From an uncultured Clostridia bacterium (GTDB lineage: Bacteria > Bacillota > Clostridia > Christensenellales > UBA1242), in assembly GCA_934748015.1 (NCBI GenBank), contig CAKVHF010000003.1, positions 62,001 to 126,000 of the forward strand: 64,000 nt of DNA. Reading direction: 5' to 3'. The notes below the pieces were generated by a model. It saw only the letters and a list, made by a program, of their open reading frames with translations, was not told the origin of the DNA and made no database searches. How positions within the stretch are numbered: position 1 is the first letter of the stretch; each line of letters begins with the position of its first letter. Made by a program: the position numbers and the translations under genes. This document shows, one piece after another, positions 1 to 8,841 of this stretch.

Positions 1-788
1 CCGGCTTTGTCTCCAAATAGCTTAGCAAAGTAGTTACTAACATATAGAGCAGGCTTAGTCTCGTGATACAGATCGTAGTATAGTTGGACTATCCATGTAT
101 CTGTAGGAAATACATCCGTCTTATGATAAGCAAATAGCAATATGCAATCCGCTACCTTTCTGCCCACACCCATAAGGCTCATTAGGTGCTTGCGTGCTTC
201 CACCGTGTCCATATCATATATGGCATGTAGGTCAAAGCCGTTGGACAATCTGGCAACTGTATTATATAGATATTTGCTACGATAACCACAACCGATTGAT
301 CTATAGTCATCCTCGGTGACTAAGGCAAGTTGCGACAGTGTAGGAAACGCGTAATAATCGCCCATACATGTACCTGCCAGTCTACAAAGCGACTCGATAA
401 TCTTCTTGATCCTAGGGATATTGTTATTAGCACTAATAATAAAACTAATAATCATCTCCAAAGGGTCTTGGTTAAGAATCCGTATCCCGTAACCATACTC
501 GATTGCTCTTCTTGTTAGACTACTTCTCAGTAAATCTGCTTTTATATTAGCATAATTATTGGATAAATCAAAGTATTTTTTCAAAAATTCTAGATTTTTA
601 GAAAAAATCTTAACTGTACCTTTTTGACAAAAAACTTCCACTTCCTGCTCCAAAACATATATTTTGTAGCCATTATCTGTATTTTTGTACCTAAAAATCT
701 GTCCACACTCCAAAATATGCTTGATATTAAACTGGCTAAGATCAAGAATTTCGATGTGGTCGGGATGCTCTTTGTATATTTTTTCCAT
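1..788 (-). CDS. OGG1-like 8-oxoguanine DNA glycosylase/AP lyase (3' end beyond the left window edge)
   Basis: Base-excision repair enzyme predicted to remove 8-oxoguanine and nick the abasic site. Reading the minus strand from an ATG at 788 gives 262 open codons with no stop before the edge, so the C-terminus is missing. The segment QDPLEMIISFIISANNNIPR (residues 108-127) is the signature of OGG1-type enzymes, and the helix-hairpin-helix GVGRKVADC contains the expected catalytic Lys (K211), followed by PTDTW with the catalytic Asp (D230). A GAGGA sequence lies about 13 bases before the ATG, rather far. The gene starts 20 bases after the rarA stop, so the two are probably co-transcribed with the patatin gene as a small repair/stress unit. 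Family placement is firm; exact substrate range is inferred. Confidence 0.88.
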   Translation of the reverse strand, partial: MEKIYKEHPDHIEILDLSQFNIKHILECGQIFRYKNTDNGYKIYVLEQEVEVFCQKGTVKIFSKNLEFLKKYFDLSNNYANIKADLLRSSLTRRAIEYGYGIRILNQDPLEMIISFIISANNNIPRIKKIIESLCRLAGTCMGDYYAFPTLSQLALVTEDDYRSIGCGYRSKYLYNTVARLSNGFDLHAIYDMDTVEARKHLMSLMGVGRKVADCILLFAYHKTDVFPTDTWIVQLYYDLYHETKPALYVSNYFAKLFGDKA

Positions 789-808
789 ATTTTCGCACTT
801 TTCCTCTG

Positions 809-2101
809 TTACTTTTCCAGTTTTTTTCTTTTTATTGCTTTTTCTCTGCCTATATCCTTAGGGTTGTAGTATATCTTGTCTCTGAGTTCAGTAGGCAAAT
901 ATTGTTGTTTGACATATCCACCCGGATAATCATGTGGATATTTATATTTGCCAGTACCATCACTGTAGCCTGTTGGATGATTTTTCAAGTGATTAGGGAC
1001 CTTGGCATTCTTATATTTGATAGCATCCTCGTTAGCCATAGACATAGCAAGGTAGACCGAATTACTCTTCTCTGCTTCACACACATATATGATTGCATGA
1101 GATAGTGTAAGCATACACTCCGGCATACCCAACTTCTCACACGATAACAATGCTGACATTGCTAGCAATACTGCATTGCTATCCGCCATTCCCACATCTT
1201 CGCTTGCATGTGCAACCACTCTTCTAGCGATAATGCGAGGGTCGTACCCTGACATAAGCAACTTCTGCGAATAGAATAGCGCTGCATCAGCATCACTGCC
1301 TCTTAGAGACTTGCAGAAAGCACTAAGTATATCGTAACTTTCGTTCTCGGATAGAGATATAGAACCCTTCTGGATACAATTCTTGGCGACATCCTGGTCG
1401 ATAACTATTACGCCATCTTTATTCTCTGGCGTACTATTGACAGCCAACTCCAATGTGTTGTAAGCACTACGCAAATCCCCAGTACATTCCCTAGCAATAT
1501 ACTCCATTGCTTCATCCGATATATCTATCTTGTAATTGCCATAACCATTATCCTTATCGATCAATGCCCTCTTAAGTCCGGTCACAACATTAGCAACACT
1601 AAGTGGCTTGAACTCAAAGACCCTGCAACGAGATACTATAGCACTGGTCATGCTAATAAATGGGTTCTCTGTTGTAGAACCAATCAATGTTATATATCCC
1701 ATCTCCATTGCTTCTAGCACCGAATCAGATTGTGCCTTACTCCATCTATGACACTCGTCCAACAGTAAGTATGTCTTCTTGCCATACAATTGTTGATTCT
1801 GTTTGGCTTCGTCAATAATCTTCTTGGCATCAGCAACACCAGACGACACCGCATTAAGCCTGCGGAACACACCGTTGGTCATGCTCGCTATTATTTTGCT
1901 TAGAGTAGTTTTGCCAGTTCCCGGTGGCCCATACAATATAATACTGCCAAGCATGTTAGATCTTATTGCTCTAACAAGGAAACTATTGCTGGATATCAAA
2001 TGCTCTTGCCCTATAAAGTCTTCTATTCTAGTAGGACGCATTCTGTCTGCCAATGGTGCAAATGTTTTCTCGTTTTGATTAAACATATCATCTTGTATCA
2101 T
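809..2101 (-). CDS. rarA: Replication-associated recombination protein A (RarA/MgsA AAA+ ATPase)
   Basis: Clamp-loader-like AAA+ ATPase that acts at stalled replication forks. Walker A GPPGTGKT lies at residues 58-65, Walker B LLLDECHR at about 112-119, and the sensor motif GSTTENP follows; the C-terminal half carries the tetramerisation region usual for MgsA/RarA. The chosen ATG at 2101 overlaps the stop of the upstream patatin gene as ATGA, which suggests translational coupling; an in-frame start at 2119 would lie inside that gene. At 430 residues it has the normal family length. It is followed after 20 bases by the OGG1-like gene. Confidence 0.92.
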   Translation of the reverse strand: MIQDDMFNQNEKTFAPLADRMRPTRIEDFIGQEHLISSNSFLVRAIRSNMLGSIILYGPPGTGKTTLSKIIASMTNGVFRRLNAVSSGVADAKKIIDEAKQNQQLYGKKTYLLLDECHRWSKAQSDSVLEAMEMGYITLIGSTTENPFISMTSAIVSRCRVFEFKPLSVANVVTGLKRALIDKDNGYGNYKIDISDEAMEYIARECTGDLRSAYNTLELAVNSTPENKDGVIVIDQDVAKNCIQKGSISLSENESYDILSAFCKSLRGSDADAALFYSQKLLMSGYDPRIIARRVVAHASEDVGMADSNAVLLAMSALLSCEKLGMPECMLTLSHAIIYVCEAEKSNSVYLAMSMANEDAIKYKNAKVPNHLKNHPTGYSDGTGKYKYPHDYPGGYVKQQYLPTELRDKIYYNPKDIGREKAIKRKKLEK

Positions 2102-2895
2102 TTGTTTTTCTTCTTCCAATCGTTAATTATTTTGTTGATCTTATCTATATTCTTTTTAGCTTCTTGTCTGCCTACCTCTATGGCATAATCTATCGACTCT
2201 TTCTTGAAATCGGTCTGAACCATGCCCTTAAGGTTGGGTGTTATCAGCACATCGGTGTAATTAGGCTTGTACTTGTACATTGTGTTCTGAATAATCTGCA
2301 GACTATTGAATAATGCCATGATAGCATTCTTGGGCTTATCATTATAATAACTATTGCGTAGGCAGTCAACCCCTATTATTATATCCGCACCCATACTCTT
2401 GGCAATATCATCCGGATAATTATTAACCACTCCGCCATCTATAAGCAACTTACCCTCCCTCTCAATTGGCACAAGCAGTCCTGGGATATTCATACTAGCA
2501 CGCACACTATCTAGCACTTTGCCACTATCTAGCAGTACTTGTTGACCATCCACTATATTGGCTGACACGGCGACAAAGTCACATATACAATCATCATGAG
2601 TCTTGTCACCATATATTGTTTCCAATAGATCGGTTATCTTTCTTCCCTCAAACATGCCCATGGGCTTGAAATTGATATCTACAAATTTAAGAAAATGCAT
2701 CTTGTAGGCAAACTTAAGCATATCTTGTGTAGTCATGCCTATAGCATAAGCACCGCCAACAACAGCACCCATGCTAGTTCCGACAACTATGTCTATCTTG
2801 ATGCCTGCTTTTCCCAGTTCTTCTATTACTCCTACATGACTAAAGCCTAGTGCCGAGCCACCGCTAAGCACCAAAGCAATCTTGGGTTCTCTCAT
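2098..2895 (-). CDS. Patatin-like phospholipase (RssA/YchK type)
   Basis: Predicted serine lipid acyl hydrolase with a Ser-Asp dyad, probably cytoplasmic since no signal peptide or membrane segment is seen. The oxyanion-hole motif SGGSALGFSHVG is at residues 11-22, the nucleophile elbow GTSMG centres on S41, and the DGG motif with D153 sits in LLIDGGVVNNYP. At 265 residues it matches the short bacterial patatin family. It is the first gene of a minus-strand unit (patatin, rarA, OGG1-like) and is divergent from ylbJ, with only 31 bases between their starts. The substrate is unknown. Confidence 0.88.
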   Translation of the reverse strand: MREPKIALVLSGGSALGFSHVGVIEELGKAGIKIDIVVGTSMGAVVGGAYAIGMTTQDMLKFAYKMHFLKFVDINFKPMGMFEGRKITDLLETIYGDKTHDDCICDFVAVSANIVDGQQVLLDSGKVLDSVRASMNIPGLLVPIEREGKLLIDGGVVNNYPDDIAKSMGADIIIGVDCLRNSYYNDKPKNAIMALFNSLQIIQNTMYKYKPNYTDVLITPNLKGMVQTDFKKESIDYAIEVGRQEAKKNIDKINKIINDWKKKNK

Positions 2896-2914
2896 AATCT
2901 TATATACTTCCTAA

Positions 2915-2920
2915 TATAAT
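2915..2920 (+). promoter_or_regulatory. -10 box directly before ylbJ
   Basis: A perfect TATAAT ends 6 bases before the ylbJ ATG, and no Shine-Dalgarno sequence is visible before that ATG. If this box is used, the message would start at or next to the start codon. No good -35 box is found at 17-18 bases upstream, so this is tentative. Confidence 0.3.
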
Positions 2921-2926
2921 TATTAT

Positions 2927-3913
2927 ATGACAAAATCTATAAAACTCAAAAGGCTTTTTGCCATTATTAAATATCTACTAATAATAACCATATTTATTAT
3001 ACTATTTGTTAACCCAAAGGTCAATATGAATAGTTTCTATAATGGTCTGAAATTGTGGGCAACACTAGTGTTACCTGCACTATTCCCAATACTATTTGTA
3101 ACAAGCATCCTCAACTCCACAGGCATGTCGATCGCTGTGGGTGCAAAACTATCCAAAATGACCAAACTGCTATTTAATTGCAGTGGCGCTAGTGGATACA
3201 TATACATATTAAGCATCCTATCTGGCTATCCAGTTGGGGCAAAGGTGACAAGCGAATTGTATGAAAACAAGATAATTAGTCACGGCGAGGCTTGTAGAAT
3301 AACCGCCTTTGCATCCACCAGTGGCCCACTATTTATCTTAGGAACGGTTGGCGTAGGATTGTTTGGCAGTATGCGAACGGGAATAATCATACTGGTTAGC
3401 CATATGCTAGGGGCTCTAATCAACGGAATAATCTTCAGACGACTATACAATAGTAGTCGATACAACATTACATCCTCCTTAAGTATCAATCCTAGTGGCA
3501 GTGTGCTAGAGAATTGCATGCTAAGTAGCATAAGATCAATCTTGATCATAGGCGGATACATTGCAATATCTTATATGCTTATATCTATTGCAGAGTCCTA
3601 TAACATCTTTAGCGGTCTTGCTGGTGTTGTATCTTCGACCACTGGACTAAATGGTGGCATGGTGGAAGGCATACTAGAGGGACTAATAGAGATGACTAAA
3701 GGTGTACAAAATATTAGCATGCTAGGACTAAGTCAAAATGCAAATGCTTTGCTCGGCACTGGGCTAATCACTATGGGTGGGTTATCCATATTCTTACAGG
3801 CATACACTTACTTAGCAAAGTTCAAAATCAAGATCAGACTATATCTACTACAAAAAATACTACACACTGCCCTATCTATAGCAATATGTAGTATTCTTAT
3901 ATTAATATTTTAA
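2927..3913 (+). CDS. ylbJ: Sporulation integral membrane protein YlbJ
   Basis: Polytopic membrane protein of the YlbJ family, which in Bacillus subtilis is made in the mother cell under sigma-E and is needed for heat-resistant spores. The 328 residues include about eight to ten hydrophobic segments and two nucleoside-recognition/Gate-like regions. Typical family sequences are LWATLVLPALFPILF near the N-terminus and LSGYPVGAKV in the first half. It stands alone on the plus strand, divergent from the patatin gene and convergent with the gene ending at 3937. There is no recognisable Shine-Dalgarno sequence in front of the ATG, unlike most genes here. Presence of this gene supports a spore-forming host. 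Confidence 0.85.
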   Translation: MTKSIKLKRLFAIIKYLLIITIFIILFVNPKVNMNSFYNGLKLWATLVLPALFPILFVTSILNSTGMSIAVGAKLSKMTKLLFNCSGASGYIYILSILSGYPVGAKVTSELYENKIISHGEACRITAFASTSGPLFILGTVGVGLFGSMRTGIIILVSHMLGALINGIIFRRLYNSSRYNITSSLSINPSGSVLENCMLSSIRSILIIGGYIAISYMLISIAESYNIFSGLAGVVSSTTGLNGGMVEGILEGLIEMTKGVQNISMLGLSQNANALLGTGLITMGGLSIFLQAYTYLAKFKIKIRLYLLQKILHTALSIAICSILILIF

Positions 3914-3936
3914 CTCTTGGGTTGTTAAGTAAATAG

Positions 3937-4725
3937 TTACTTGGCAAAAGACTTGTATATCTCAATCATACAATCTTTAACTTCGTCATATTCCTTCTTA
4001 ACTGACTTTTGCTTGCCAAGAACATACTCTAGCGGAATAATCAACGCATTAAGTATCTTCATATTCTCTAACTTAACTGCCTCGATAAGTCCAAGAACAA
4101 CAATATACTCTTCGTCCTTGATATCCTTCTTGATCTTCTTGTCATCTACCACCTTAGCATGCAACTCGTTAAGTGCATACAATAGATTGGCAAAAAGTAT
4201 TTTGTCGCCTGTCTGTGTGTTCTGTATCTCCTGTTGTATATTATCCATTTCCATTTGCTCCCCCATATCAGTATCGTCATTTGTTGAACTCTCGTCCACC
4301 CCTAGTTCGTTCATCAACGCACTCTTGAATGGAACCAGTATTGCCCTAGAGAAATTAAGGTAACTATAATTGTATCCATTAGGGCTAAAATAGTTGCGTT
4401 CAACAAAGTTATGTAAATTTAATTTCTCATTGTTAACTTCCAAAATAAAACAGAAAACAAACGCAAGTAGTTCGTCATCATTGTCTGGTACTCTAAATAC
4501 CCCTTGAACACTCTTGTACTCCTGTCCCAATTGCAGATTTTTAGCAAAATCATAATCAATAATGCATTTTGCAAACAATCCATACAATGCCTCACTGGAG
4601 GCAATTACGTTAAGAAGTGATGAAATCTTGGCATTAAAAAGAATGAATTTGCCACTGATTAATTCATCAATTATATTCAAGCACTCTATTATCTTATCTT
4701 TTTCACTCTGAGTATACCTAAACAC
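3937..4725 (-). CDS. Unrecognised soluble protein
   Basis: 262 residues with no signal peptide, no membrane segment and no motif that I recognise. The middle third (residues about 143-170) is acidic and Gln/Asn-rich, looks disordered, and separates an N-terminal helical part from a C-terminal helical part rich in Lys and Glu. It is transcribed alone, convergent with ylbJ (23 bases between the stops), and lies downstream of the LRR-protein gene but behind a hairpin terminator. Codon use resembles the resident genes. The ORF is convincing by length and placement; function is open. Confidence 0.6.
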   Translation of the reverse strand: MFRYTQSEKDKIIECLNIIDELISGKFILFNAKISSLLNVIASSEALYGLFAKCIIDYDFAKNLQLGQEYKSVQGVFRVPDNDDELLAFVFCFILEVNNEKLNLHNFVERNYFSPNGYNYSYLNFSRAILVPFKSALMNELGVDESSTNDDTDMGEQMEMDNIQQEIQNTQTGDKILFANLLYALNELHAKVVDDKKIKKDIKDEEYIVVLGLIEAVKLENMKILNALIIPLEYVLGKQKSVKKEYDEVKDCMIEIYKSFAK

Positions 4726-5032
4726 GATCTGCTCCTTATCATGTATAATATTATATCAAATATCCGATATAAAACAAACAAATTTGATATATTCCTAAAC
4801 TTTTCATATTTCTAGGGCTTAAAAGATAATTTCTCACACAATTTGTGTAATTTGCTAATACAAATATACATCAACATCACTTGCAAACCTATCAAAATAA
4901 CCGCTATGGGATCTATTTCTCCCCACAGCGGTTATTATTATATAGTTATTTATTAAAAAGAAAATAAAGTTAGCTTGCATGAAATGAACTCTATTCTACA
5001 AAAGTCAACCTTGGGTTTTACCCATTTATACA
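4726..5032. other. Intergenic region with terminator hairpin
   Basis: About 300 bases without a gene. The only clear element is the hairpin at 4896-4936. The rest is A/T-rich and should hold the promoter of the minus-strand gene starting at 4725; no consensus promoter stood out. Confidence 0.5.
4896..4936 (-). terminator. Hairpin after the LRR-protein gene
   Basis: The arms aataaccgctatggg and ccccacagcggttatt form a stem of about 15 pairs with one mismatch and a 10-base loop. It lies 97 bases after the stop of the LRR gene. The T-tract on the minus strand is only moderate (TTATTTT), so termination strength is uncertain. Confidence 0.5.
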
Positions 5033-6751
5033 CTATGCTCTGTTCCAATACTTGGACACATGTGTGGTCTTTAGCAATGTAGCATTTGCAGTAAAATCGG
5101 TAGCTGAAATAGTTACAGCATCACCTGTAGTTGCTGTGCTAGAGGTTGTAACAGTCCAACCAGTTATAGTCTTAAAGGTTACACTGGTTAAGTTGGAACA
5201 ACCACCAAAGGCAGATCTGCCTATTTTCTTAACTCCGCTACCTATTGTCACACTAGTTAAGCCACTGCAATAATTAAAAGCAGAGTCCTCTATACTGGTT
5301 ACGCTATCTGAAATTGTTATATTGTTCAACCCACTGCATCTTCTAAAAGCATAACTCCCTATAGTAGTGACACCTGATCCAATGGTTATACTTTTTAATC
5401 CACTGCAATAATCAAAAGCATGACTTTCTATACTGACAACACTGTCTGGAATGATTATACTTTTTAATCCACTGCAACTCTGAAAGGCATACATCCTTAT
5501 TTTAGTAACACCACTAGGAATAACTGAATTTCTACAACCAAGTATTAATACATTAGAAGATTTATCAATTAAGCAATTTGCTTCGCTGCGATATTTTGTA
5601 TTACCACTAGATACCGTTATACTTGTTAACCCACTGCAATATTGAAAGGCATAAGTTCCTATGCTAGTTACACTATCTGGAATTGTTATACTAGTTAAAG
5701 TACTGCATCTAAAAAAAGCATTATCTCCTATACTGACAACACCACTAGGAATAACTGAATTGTTACAACCGAGTATCAATTTGTTGGAAGATTTTTCAAT
5801 TAAGCAATTACCTCCACTGCGATATTTTGCATTGTCACTGGATACTATTATACTAGTCAAACCATTGCAAGAATAAAAGGCATAAGCTCCTATACTAATG
5901 ACACCTGATCCAATGGTTATACTTTTTAATCCACTGCAATAATCAAAGGCATAAGTTCCTATGCTAGTTACACTATCTGGAATTGTTATACTAGTTAAAG
6001 TACTGCAACCATAAAAGGCATAACTTCCTATACTGCTAACACGCGATCCAACAGTTACATTTGTTAATCTACTGCAATTATAAAAGACATAAGTTCCCAT
6101 ACTGACAACACTATCTGGGATAGTTATACTAGTTAACTTACTGCAACCATAAAAGGCATAATCTCCTATGCTAATAACTTTCTCTGGAATTACAACACTA
6201 ACTATAGCTGATTTAGATCTAAAAGCATATGCACCAATTGCTGTTACAGGCTTAATACCATTAGTTCCGTTATCGTATATATCAGGGATAACTATATTTG
6301 TTGCTGTACCTACATATCCTGTTGCAGCGGAAGTACCCGCCTTAACAGTATAAGCGTTACTAGCATAAGTGTATTGTATGTCACTAGTTGCATCCAAGTA
6401 TACAGGATACAATGTTACCGCCTCTGTTATCTCATATGGAAAATCAATCTTATTGTTGCCACTATTATCCAAATACCAACCTGTAAAACACTTATTTAAT
6501 ACAGTTGGAGATGGTAGAGACTCTATTGTGTTACCAATCTCTAAATTAGAATAATCATCAAAATCACTTGCATTGGTGCAATCACCACTTAATGCAAGGG
6601 TAACTGCACCGCCTCCGCCATAATGGATATTTAGATCAGTTACTACATACTGTGTACTAGACACCAAGGCTATACCCAGTGTAGCCAAAGTTAGCATCAA
6701 TGTTGCTATCAATATACATAATGTCAAAGACAGTTTGCTTGTATTGTTCAT
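5033..6751 (-). CDS. Secreted BspA-like leucine-rich-repeat (LRR_5) surface protein
   Basis: The N-terminus has a positively charged start and a hydrophobic segment (LSLTLCILIATLMLTLATLG) acting as signal peptide or signal anchor. A short region of about 100 residues with a Listeria/Bacteroides-repeat flavour (GWYLDNSGNNKIDFPYEI) follows. About a dozen LRR_5 repeats of roughly 23 residues then run to near the C-terminus, each of the form SIGxYAFxxCSxLTSITIPDSV. No LPXTG motif or choline-binding repeat is present. BspA-type LRR proteins are usually exposed adhesins. The ATG at 6751 is preferred because it has AAGGGA at the right distance; the upstream TTG at 6757 has none. Repeat copies are near-identical at DNA level, so copy number may vary between strains. 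Confidence 0.87.
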   Translation of the reverse strand: MNNTSKLSLTLCILIATLMLTLATLGIALVSSTQYVVTDLNIHYGGGGAVTLALSGDCTNASDFDDYSNLEIGNTIESLPSPTVLNKCFTGWYLDNSGNNKIDFPYEITEAVTLYPVYLDATSDIQYTYASNAYTVKAGTSAATGYVGTATNIVIPDIYDNGTNGIKPVTAIGAYAFRSKSAIVSVVIPEKVISIGDYAFYGCSKLTSITIPDSVVSMGTYVFYNCSRLTNVTVGSRVSSIGSYAFYGCSTLTSITIPDSVTSIGTYAFDYCSGLKSITIGSGVISIGAYAFYSCNGLTSIIVSSDNAKYRSGGNCLIEKSSNKLILGCNNSVIPSGVVSIGDNAFFRCSTLTSITIPDSVTSIGTYAFQYCSGLTSITVSSGNTKYRSEANCLIDKSSNVLILGCRNSVIPSGVTKIRMYAFQSCSGLKSIIIPDSVVSIESHAFDYCSGLKSITIGSGVTTIGSYAFRRCSGLNNITISDSVTSIEDSAFNYCSGLTSVTIGSGVKKIGRSAFGGCSNLTSVTFKTITGWTVTTSSTATTGDAVTISATDFTANATLLKTTHVSKYWNRA

Positions 6752-6837
6752 TGCCAATCCCTTCTTTGTTTTAAGTTATTATGACAATACTAGAATCATC
6801 TAGTAATACCCTTCCATTGAATTATTGTACGTTACAC

Positions 6838-6868
6838 AAAAAAACCTTTGTTAAGCCATTTAACAAAG
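6838..6868 (-). terminator. Terminator hairpin in the leader of the LRR-protein gene (possible attenuator)
   Basis: On the minus strand a perfect 9-bp stem (ctttgttaa / ttaacaaag, 5-base loop) is followed by G and seven T. It lies about 90 bases before the LRR gene start and downstream of a plausible promoter at 6916-6945, so it could end leader transcripts early. Confidence 0.6.
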
Positions 6869-6915
6869 TCCTATCACTTATTAATCTGTAACAATTTGCA
6901 ATATTTCTCATGTTT

Positions 6916-6945
6916 ATATTATTGCACAATTTGATGCCTTTTCAA
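6916..6945 (-). promoter_or_regulatory. Candidate promoter of the LRR-protein gene
   Basis: On the minus strand TTGAAA (6940-6945) and TAATAT (6916-6921) are separated by 18 bases. The predicted transcript would have a leader of about 158 nt that includes the terminator hairpin at 6838-6868. The -10 box is imperfect, so this is moderate support. Confidence 0.4.
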
Positions 6946-7115
6946 AGCAAATTATATATTTTTAGAAATATTTACAATTTTTTAATACTTTTATGCTTTA
7001 AAGCATAATTTGCTAAATTGCATGACAAAAATGTGCAATTCAATTGAAATTATGCTCAAGTTATGGTAAAATATGTATAGTTTTTGACTTTGGTACAAAA
7101 AAAGGATGATATAAT

Positions 7116-7667
7116 ATGTTTGAAGCAGATACTATGGATGAAAAGTTAATACTATTATTTATAATGGACAAGATGGAGATCCCTCTTACCCAAAATAATA
7201 TCTTGGACATCATCACCCGCAATCAATGGCTTAACTACATGGAGTGCATAGATATCCTTAACCAACTGATAGAAACCAAATTGGTATACAAGGTTGAGGG
7301 ACTAAGCACAGACACTGAGGACGAAGCCAGATATGCTATAACATATTCCGGAAGAGAATGCTTAAGCCATTTCTACACAAGGATCAAAATAAGCCTAAGA
7401 GAAGAAATCACTAACTTTGCGAAAGAAAATGGTTTGAAATTCAAAAGAAGTCAAGAATATTTAAGTGAATACAACAAAAACGAAGACGGATCATACAAGG
7501 TTACTCTTAAGATCAAAGAGCCGCTAGTTAATCTGCCACTACTGGAGATTAATCTGAAAGCCCCTAACAAGAGTTGTGCTATCACCGCATGTAACAGATG
7601 GAGTGAGAAAGCCCCTAACGTCTTTGAATATTTGTACGACAATATTATAGATAATCAAGGAGAATAA
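7116..7667 (+). CDS. DUF4364 family protein
   Basis: Small cytoplasmic protein of a family common in Clostridia and built like a winged-helix DNA-binding protein. The N-terminal 80 residues (EKLILLFIMDKMEIPLTQNN, then a two-helix segment, then YAITYSGRECL) match the typical DUF4364 pattern of helix-turn-helix plus an ITxxG strand. A mixed alpha/beta C-terminal part ends at residue 183. It is preceded by AAAGGATGATATA before the ATG and is followed after 3 bases by the TSCPD gene, so the two form an operon with a terminator at 7957-8014. A regulatory role is inferred from the fold, not shown. Confidence 0.75.
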   Translation: MFEADTMDEKLILLFIMDKMEIPLTQNNILDIITRNQWLNYMECIDILNQLIETKLVYKVEGLSTDTEDEARYAITYSGRECLSHFYTRIKISLREEITNFAKENGLKFKRSQEYLSEYNKNEDGSYKVTLKIKEPLVNLPLLEINLKAPNKSCAITACNRWSEKAPNVFEYLYDNIIDNQGE

Positions 7668-7670
7668 TAT

Positions 7671-7925
7671 ATGAGAACTAGTTACAGAACAACTGGCACA
7701 TGTGCAAGAAATATTAACTTTGAAGTAGATGGTGACAAAGTAAAGAATGTTGAATTTGTAGGCGGATGTCAAGGCAACACTAGCGGAATAAGCAAATTGG
7801 TCGAAAACATGAACATAGACGAAGTTATTACTAAACTAAAAGGCATACAATGTCGTAACAATACTTCCTGCCCAGATCAACTAGCCAAAGCACTAGAAGC
7901 ATACAAAGAAAACATGAATAAGTAA
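7671..7925 (+). CDS. TSCPD domain-containing protein (TIGR03905 type)
   Basis: 84-residue stand-alone TSCPD protein. The family relates to the C-terminal zinc-type domain of B12-dependent ribonucleotide reductases. Conserved Cys are visible in GTCARNI, GGCQGNTSGI, IQCRNN and the signature TSCPDQLA near the C-terminus, and could form a metal site. It is the second gene of the DUF4364 operon. Stand-alone versions are frequent in Clostridia, but their role has not been established to my knowledge. Confidence 0.82.
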   Translation: MRTSYRTTGTCARNINFEVDGDKVKNVEFVGGCQGNTSGISKLVENMNIDEVITKLKGIQCRNNTSCPDQLAKALEAYKENMNK

Positions 7926-7956
7926 TAAAGTATAAAACAAGAAATATTGATAATAT

Positions 7957-8014
7957 AAAAAAACTCTATTATATCTAACTAATATGTAGTTAAAAAAATA
8001 ATAGAGTTTTTTTT
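7957..8014 (+). terminator. Terminator of the DUF4364-TSCPD operon
   Basis: The arms aaaactctattat and ataatagagtttt enclose an A/T-rich loop and are followed by a run of T. It starts 31 bases after the TSCPD stop. Confidence 0.75.
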
Positions 8015-8021
8015 GTTATTC

Positions 8022-8063
8022 AAATAAAAATATCCATAACCACAGATAATTGTGATTATGGAT
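8022..8063 (-). terminator. Terminator of the exported-protein gene
   Basis: A 13-bp stem (atccataaccaca / tgtgattatggat, one mismatch, 6-base loop) is followed on the minus strand by a T-rich tract. It lies 16 bases after the stop at 8080. Confidence 0.7.
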
Positions 8064-8079
8064 ATAAATTATTATAAAC

Positions 8080-8766
8080 TTAGGCATTAAGAGATAGCAC
8101 AAAATCGCCATCCAACTTAGCAGATGTCTCTGTATAAGACACAATCTTAGCAGTGCAAGTAAGTTGCAACTTGTTATAACCTGTTGTAGATAGTGCTGTA
8201 GATGATTCAAATAGCTTAATATTGCTAAAATTGTCACCACTAATATTGTATACAGTCTCAGGAATTGTTATTGTTGTATAGCCTGCGTTATCGGAATAGA
8301 TTTTGCCAGAAATAACAAACTTGATATTATAATCTGCATCATATTTATCAGAATAAGCAAGTTTAACAATTGGGCTACCTGATGTAGAATTCTTATCCAA
8401 AGCAATATTGATAAGAAGACTAGTATCTGCCTTGGTCATATCAATAAACTGACCTTCGTTGAAAGTACCCAAGTTGATCTTGTCACTTGTACCGCTTGTG
8501 GATAGAGCATCGATATTGTAGTCACATTTATCCACTACACTCTCCATAACACCGCTATCGCCAGAGCCTGTGGAGTATAGGTTGATATCCTGTCTGCTAA
8601 CACGGACATTGGCAACAACCTTGGTTGGAGTATACTTAATAATCAAACTACTTGACTCTATATTGTGAGCAGGATTGGTAAACGCCAAAACAATACTAAC
8701 TGCAACTACTGCAATAATCAAACAAATTCCTATAATTGAAATAACTAATTTAGTTCTTGTACTCAT
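8080..8766 (-). CDS. Small exported protein with N-terminal membrane segment, unknown family
   Basis: 228 residues. A short basic start (MSTRTK) precedes one strongly hydrophobic segment (LVISIIGICLIIAVVAVSIV). The rest is polar, rich in Ser, Thr and Asp, and looks beta-stranded, as in extracellular matrix or pilin-like proteins. The layout recalls TasA/camelysin-type secreted proteins, but I see no diagnostic motif, so this is only a resemblance. It has GGAAGG before the ATG, its own terminator, and lies downstream of uvrA but is separated by 75 bases that include its leader. Confidence 0.65.
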   Translation of the reverse strand: MSTRTKLVISIIGICLIIAVVAVSIVLAFTNPAHNIESSSLIIKYTPTKVVANVRVSRQDINLYSTGSGDSGVMESVVDKCDYNIDALSTSGTSDKINLGTFNEGQFIDMTKADTSLLINIALDKNSTSGSPIVKLAYSDKYDADYNIKFVISGKIYSDNAGYTTITIPETVYNISGDNFSNIKLFESSTALSTTGYNKLQLTCTAKIVSYTETSAKLDGDFVLSLNA

Positions 8767-8841
8767 AGTTTTCCTTCCCTTGTAATACCCATAGTATACT
8801 ATATCTTAACGACAATTGCAAATATTTATAACAAAAAATGA

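Noticed and set aside
330..518. Plus-strand open frame of 62 codons
   Set aside because: It lies antisense inside the convincing OGG1-like gene and has no ribosome site or recognisable sequence.
5033..6751. CRISPR-like array suggested by regularly spaced repeats
   Set aside because: The repeats are in frame inside one ORF and encode LRR_5 units; they are not separated by unique spacers.
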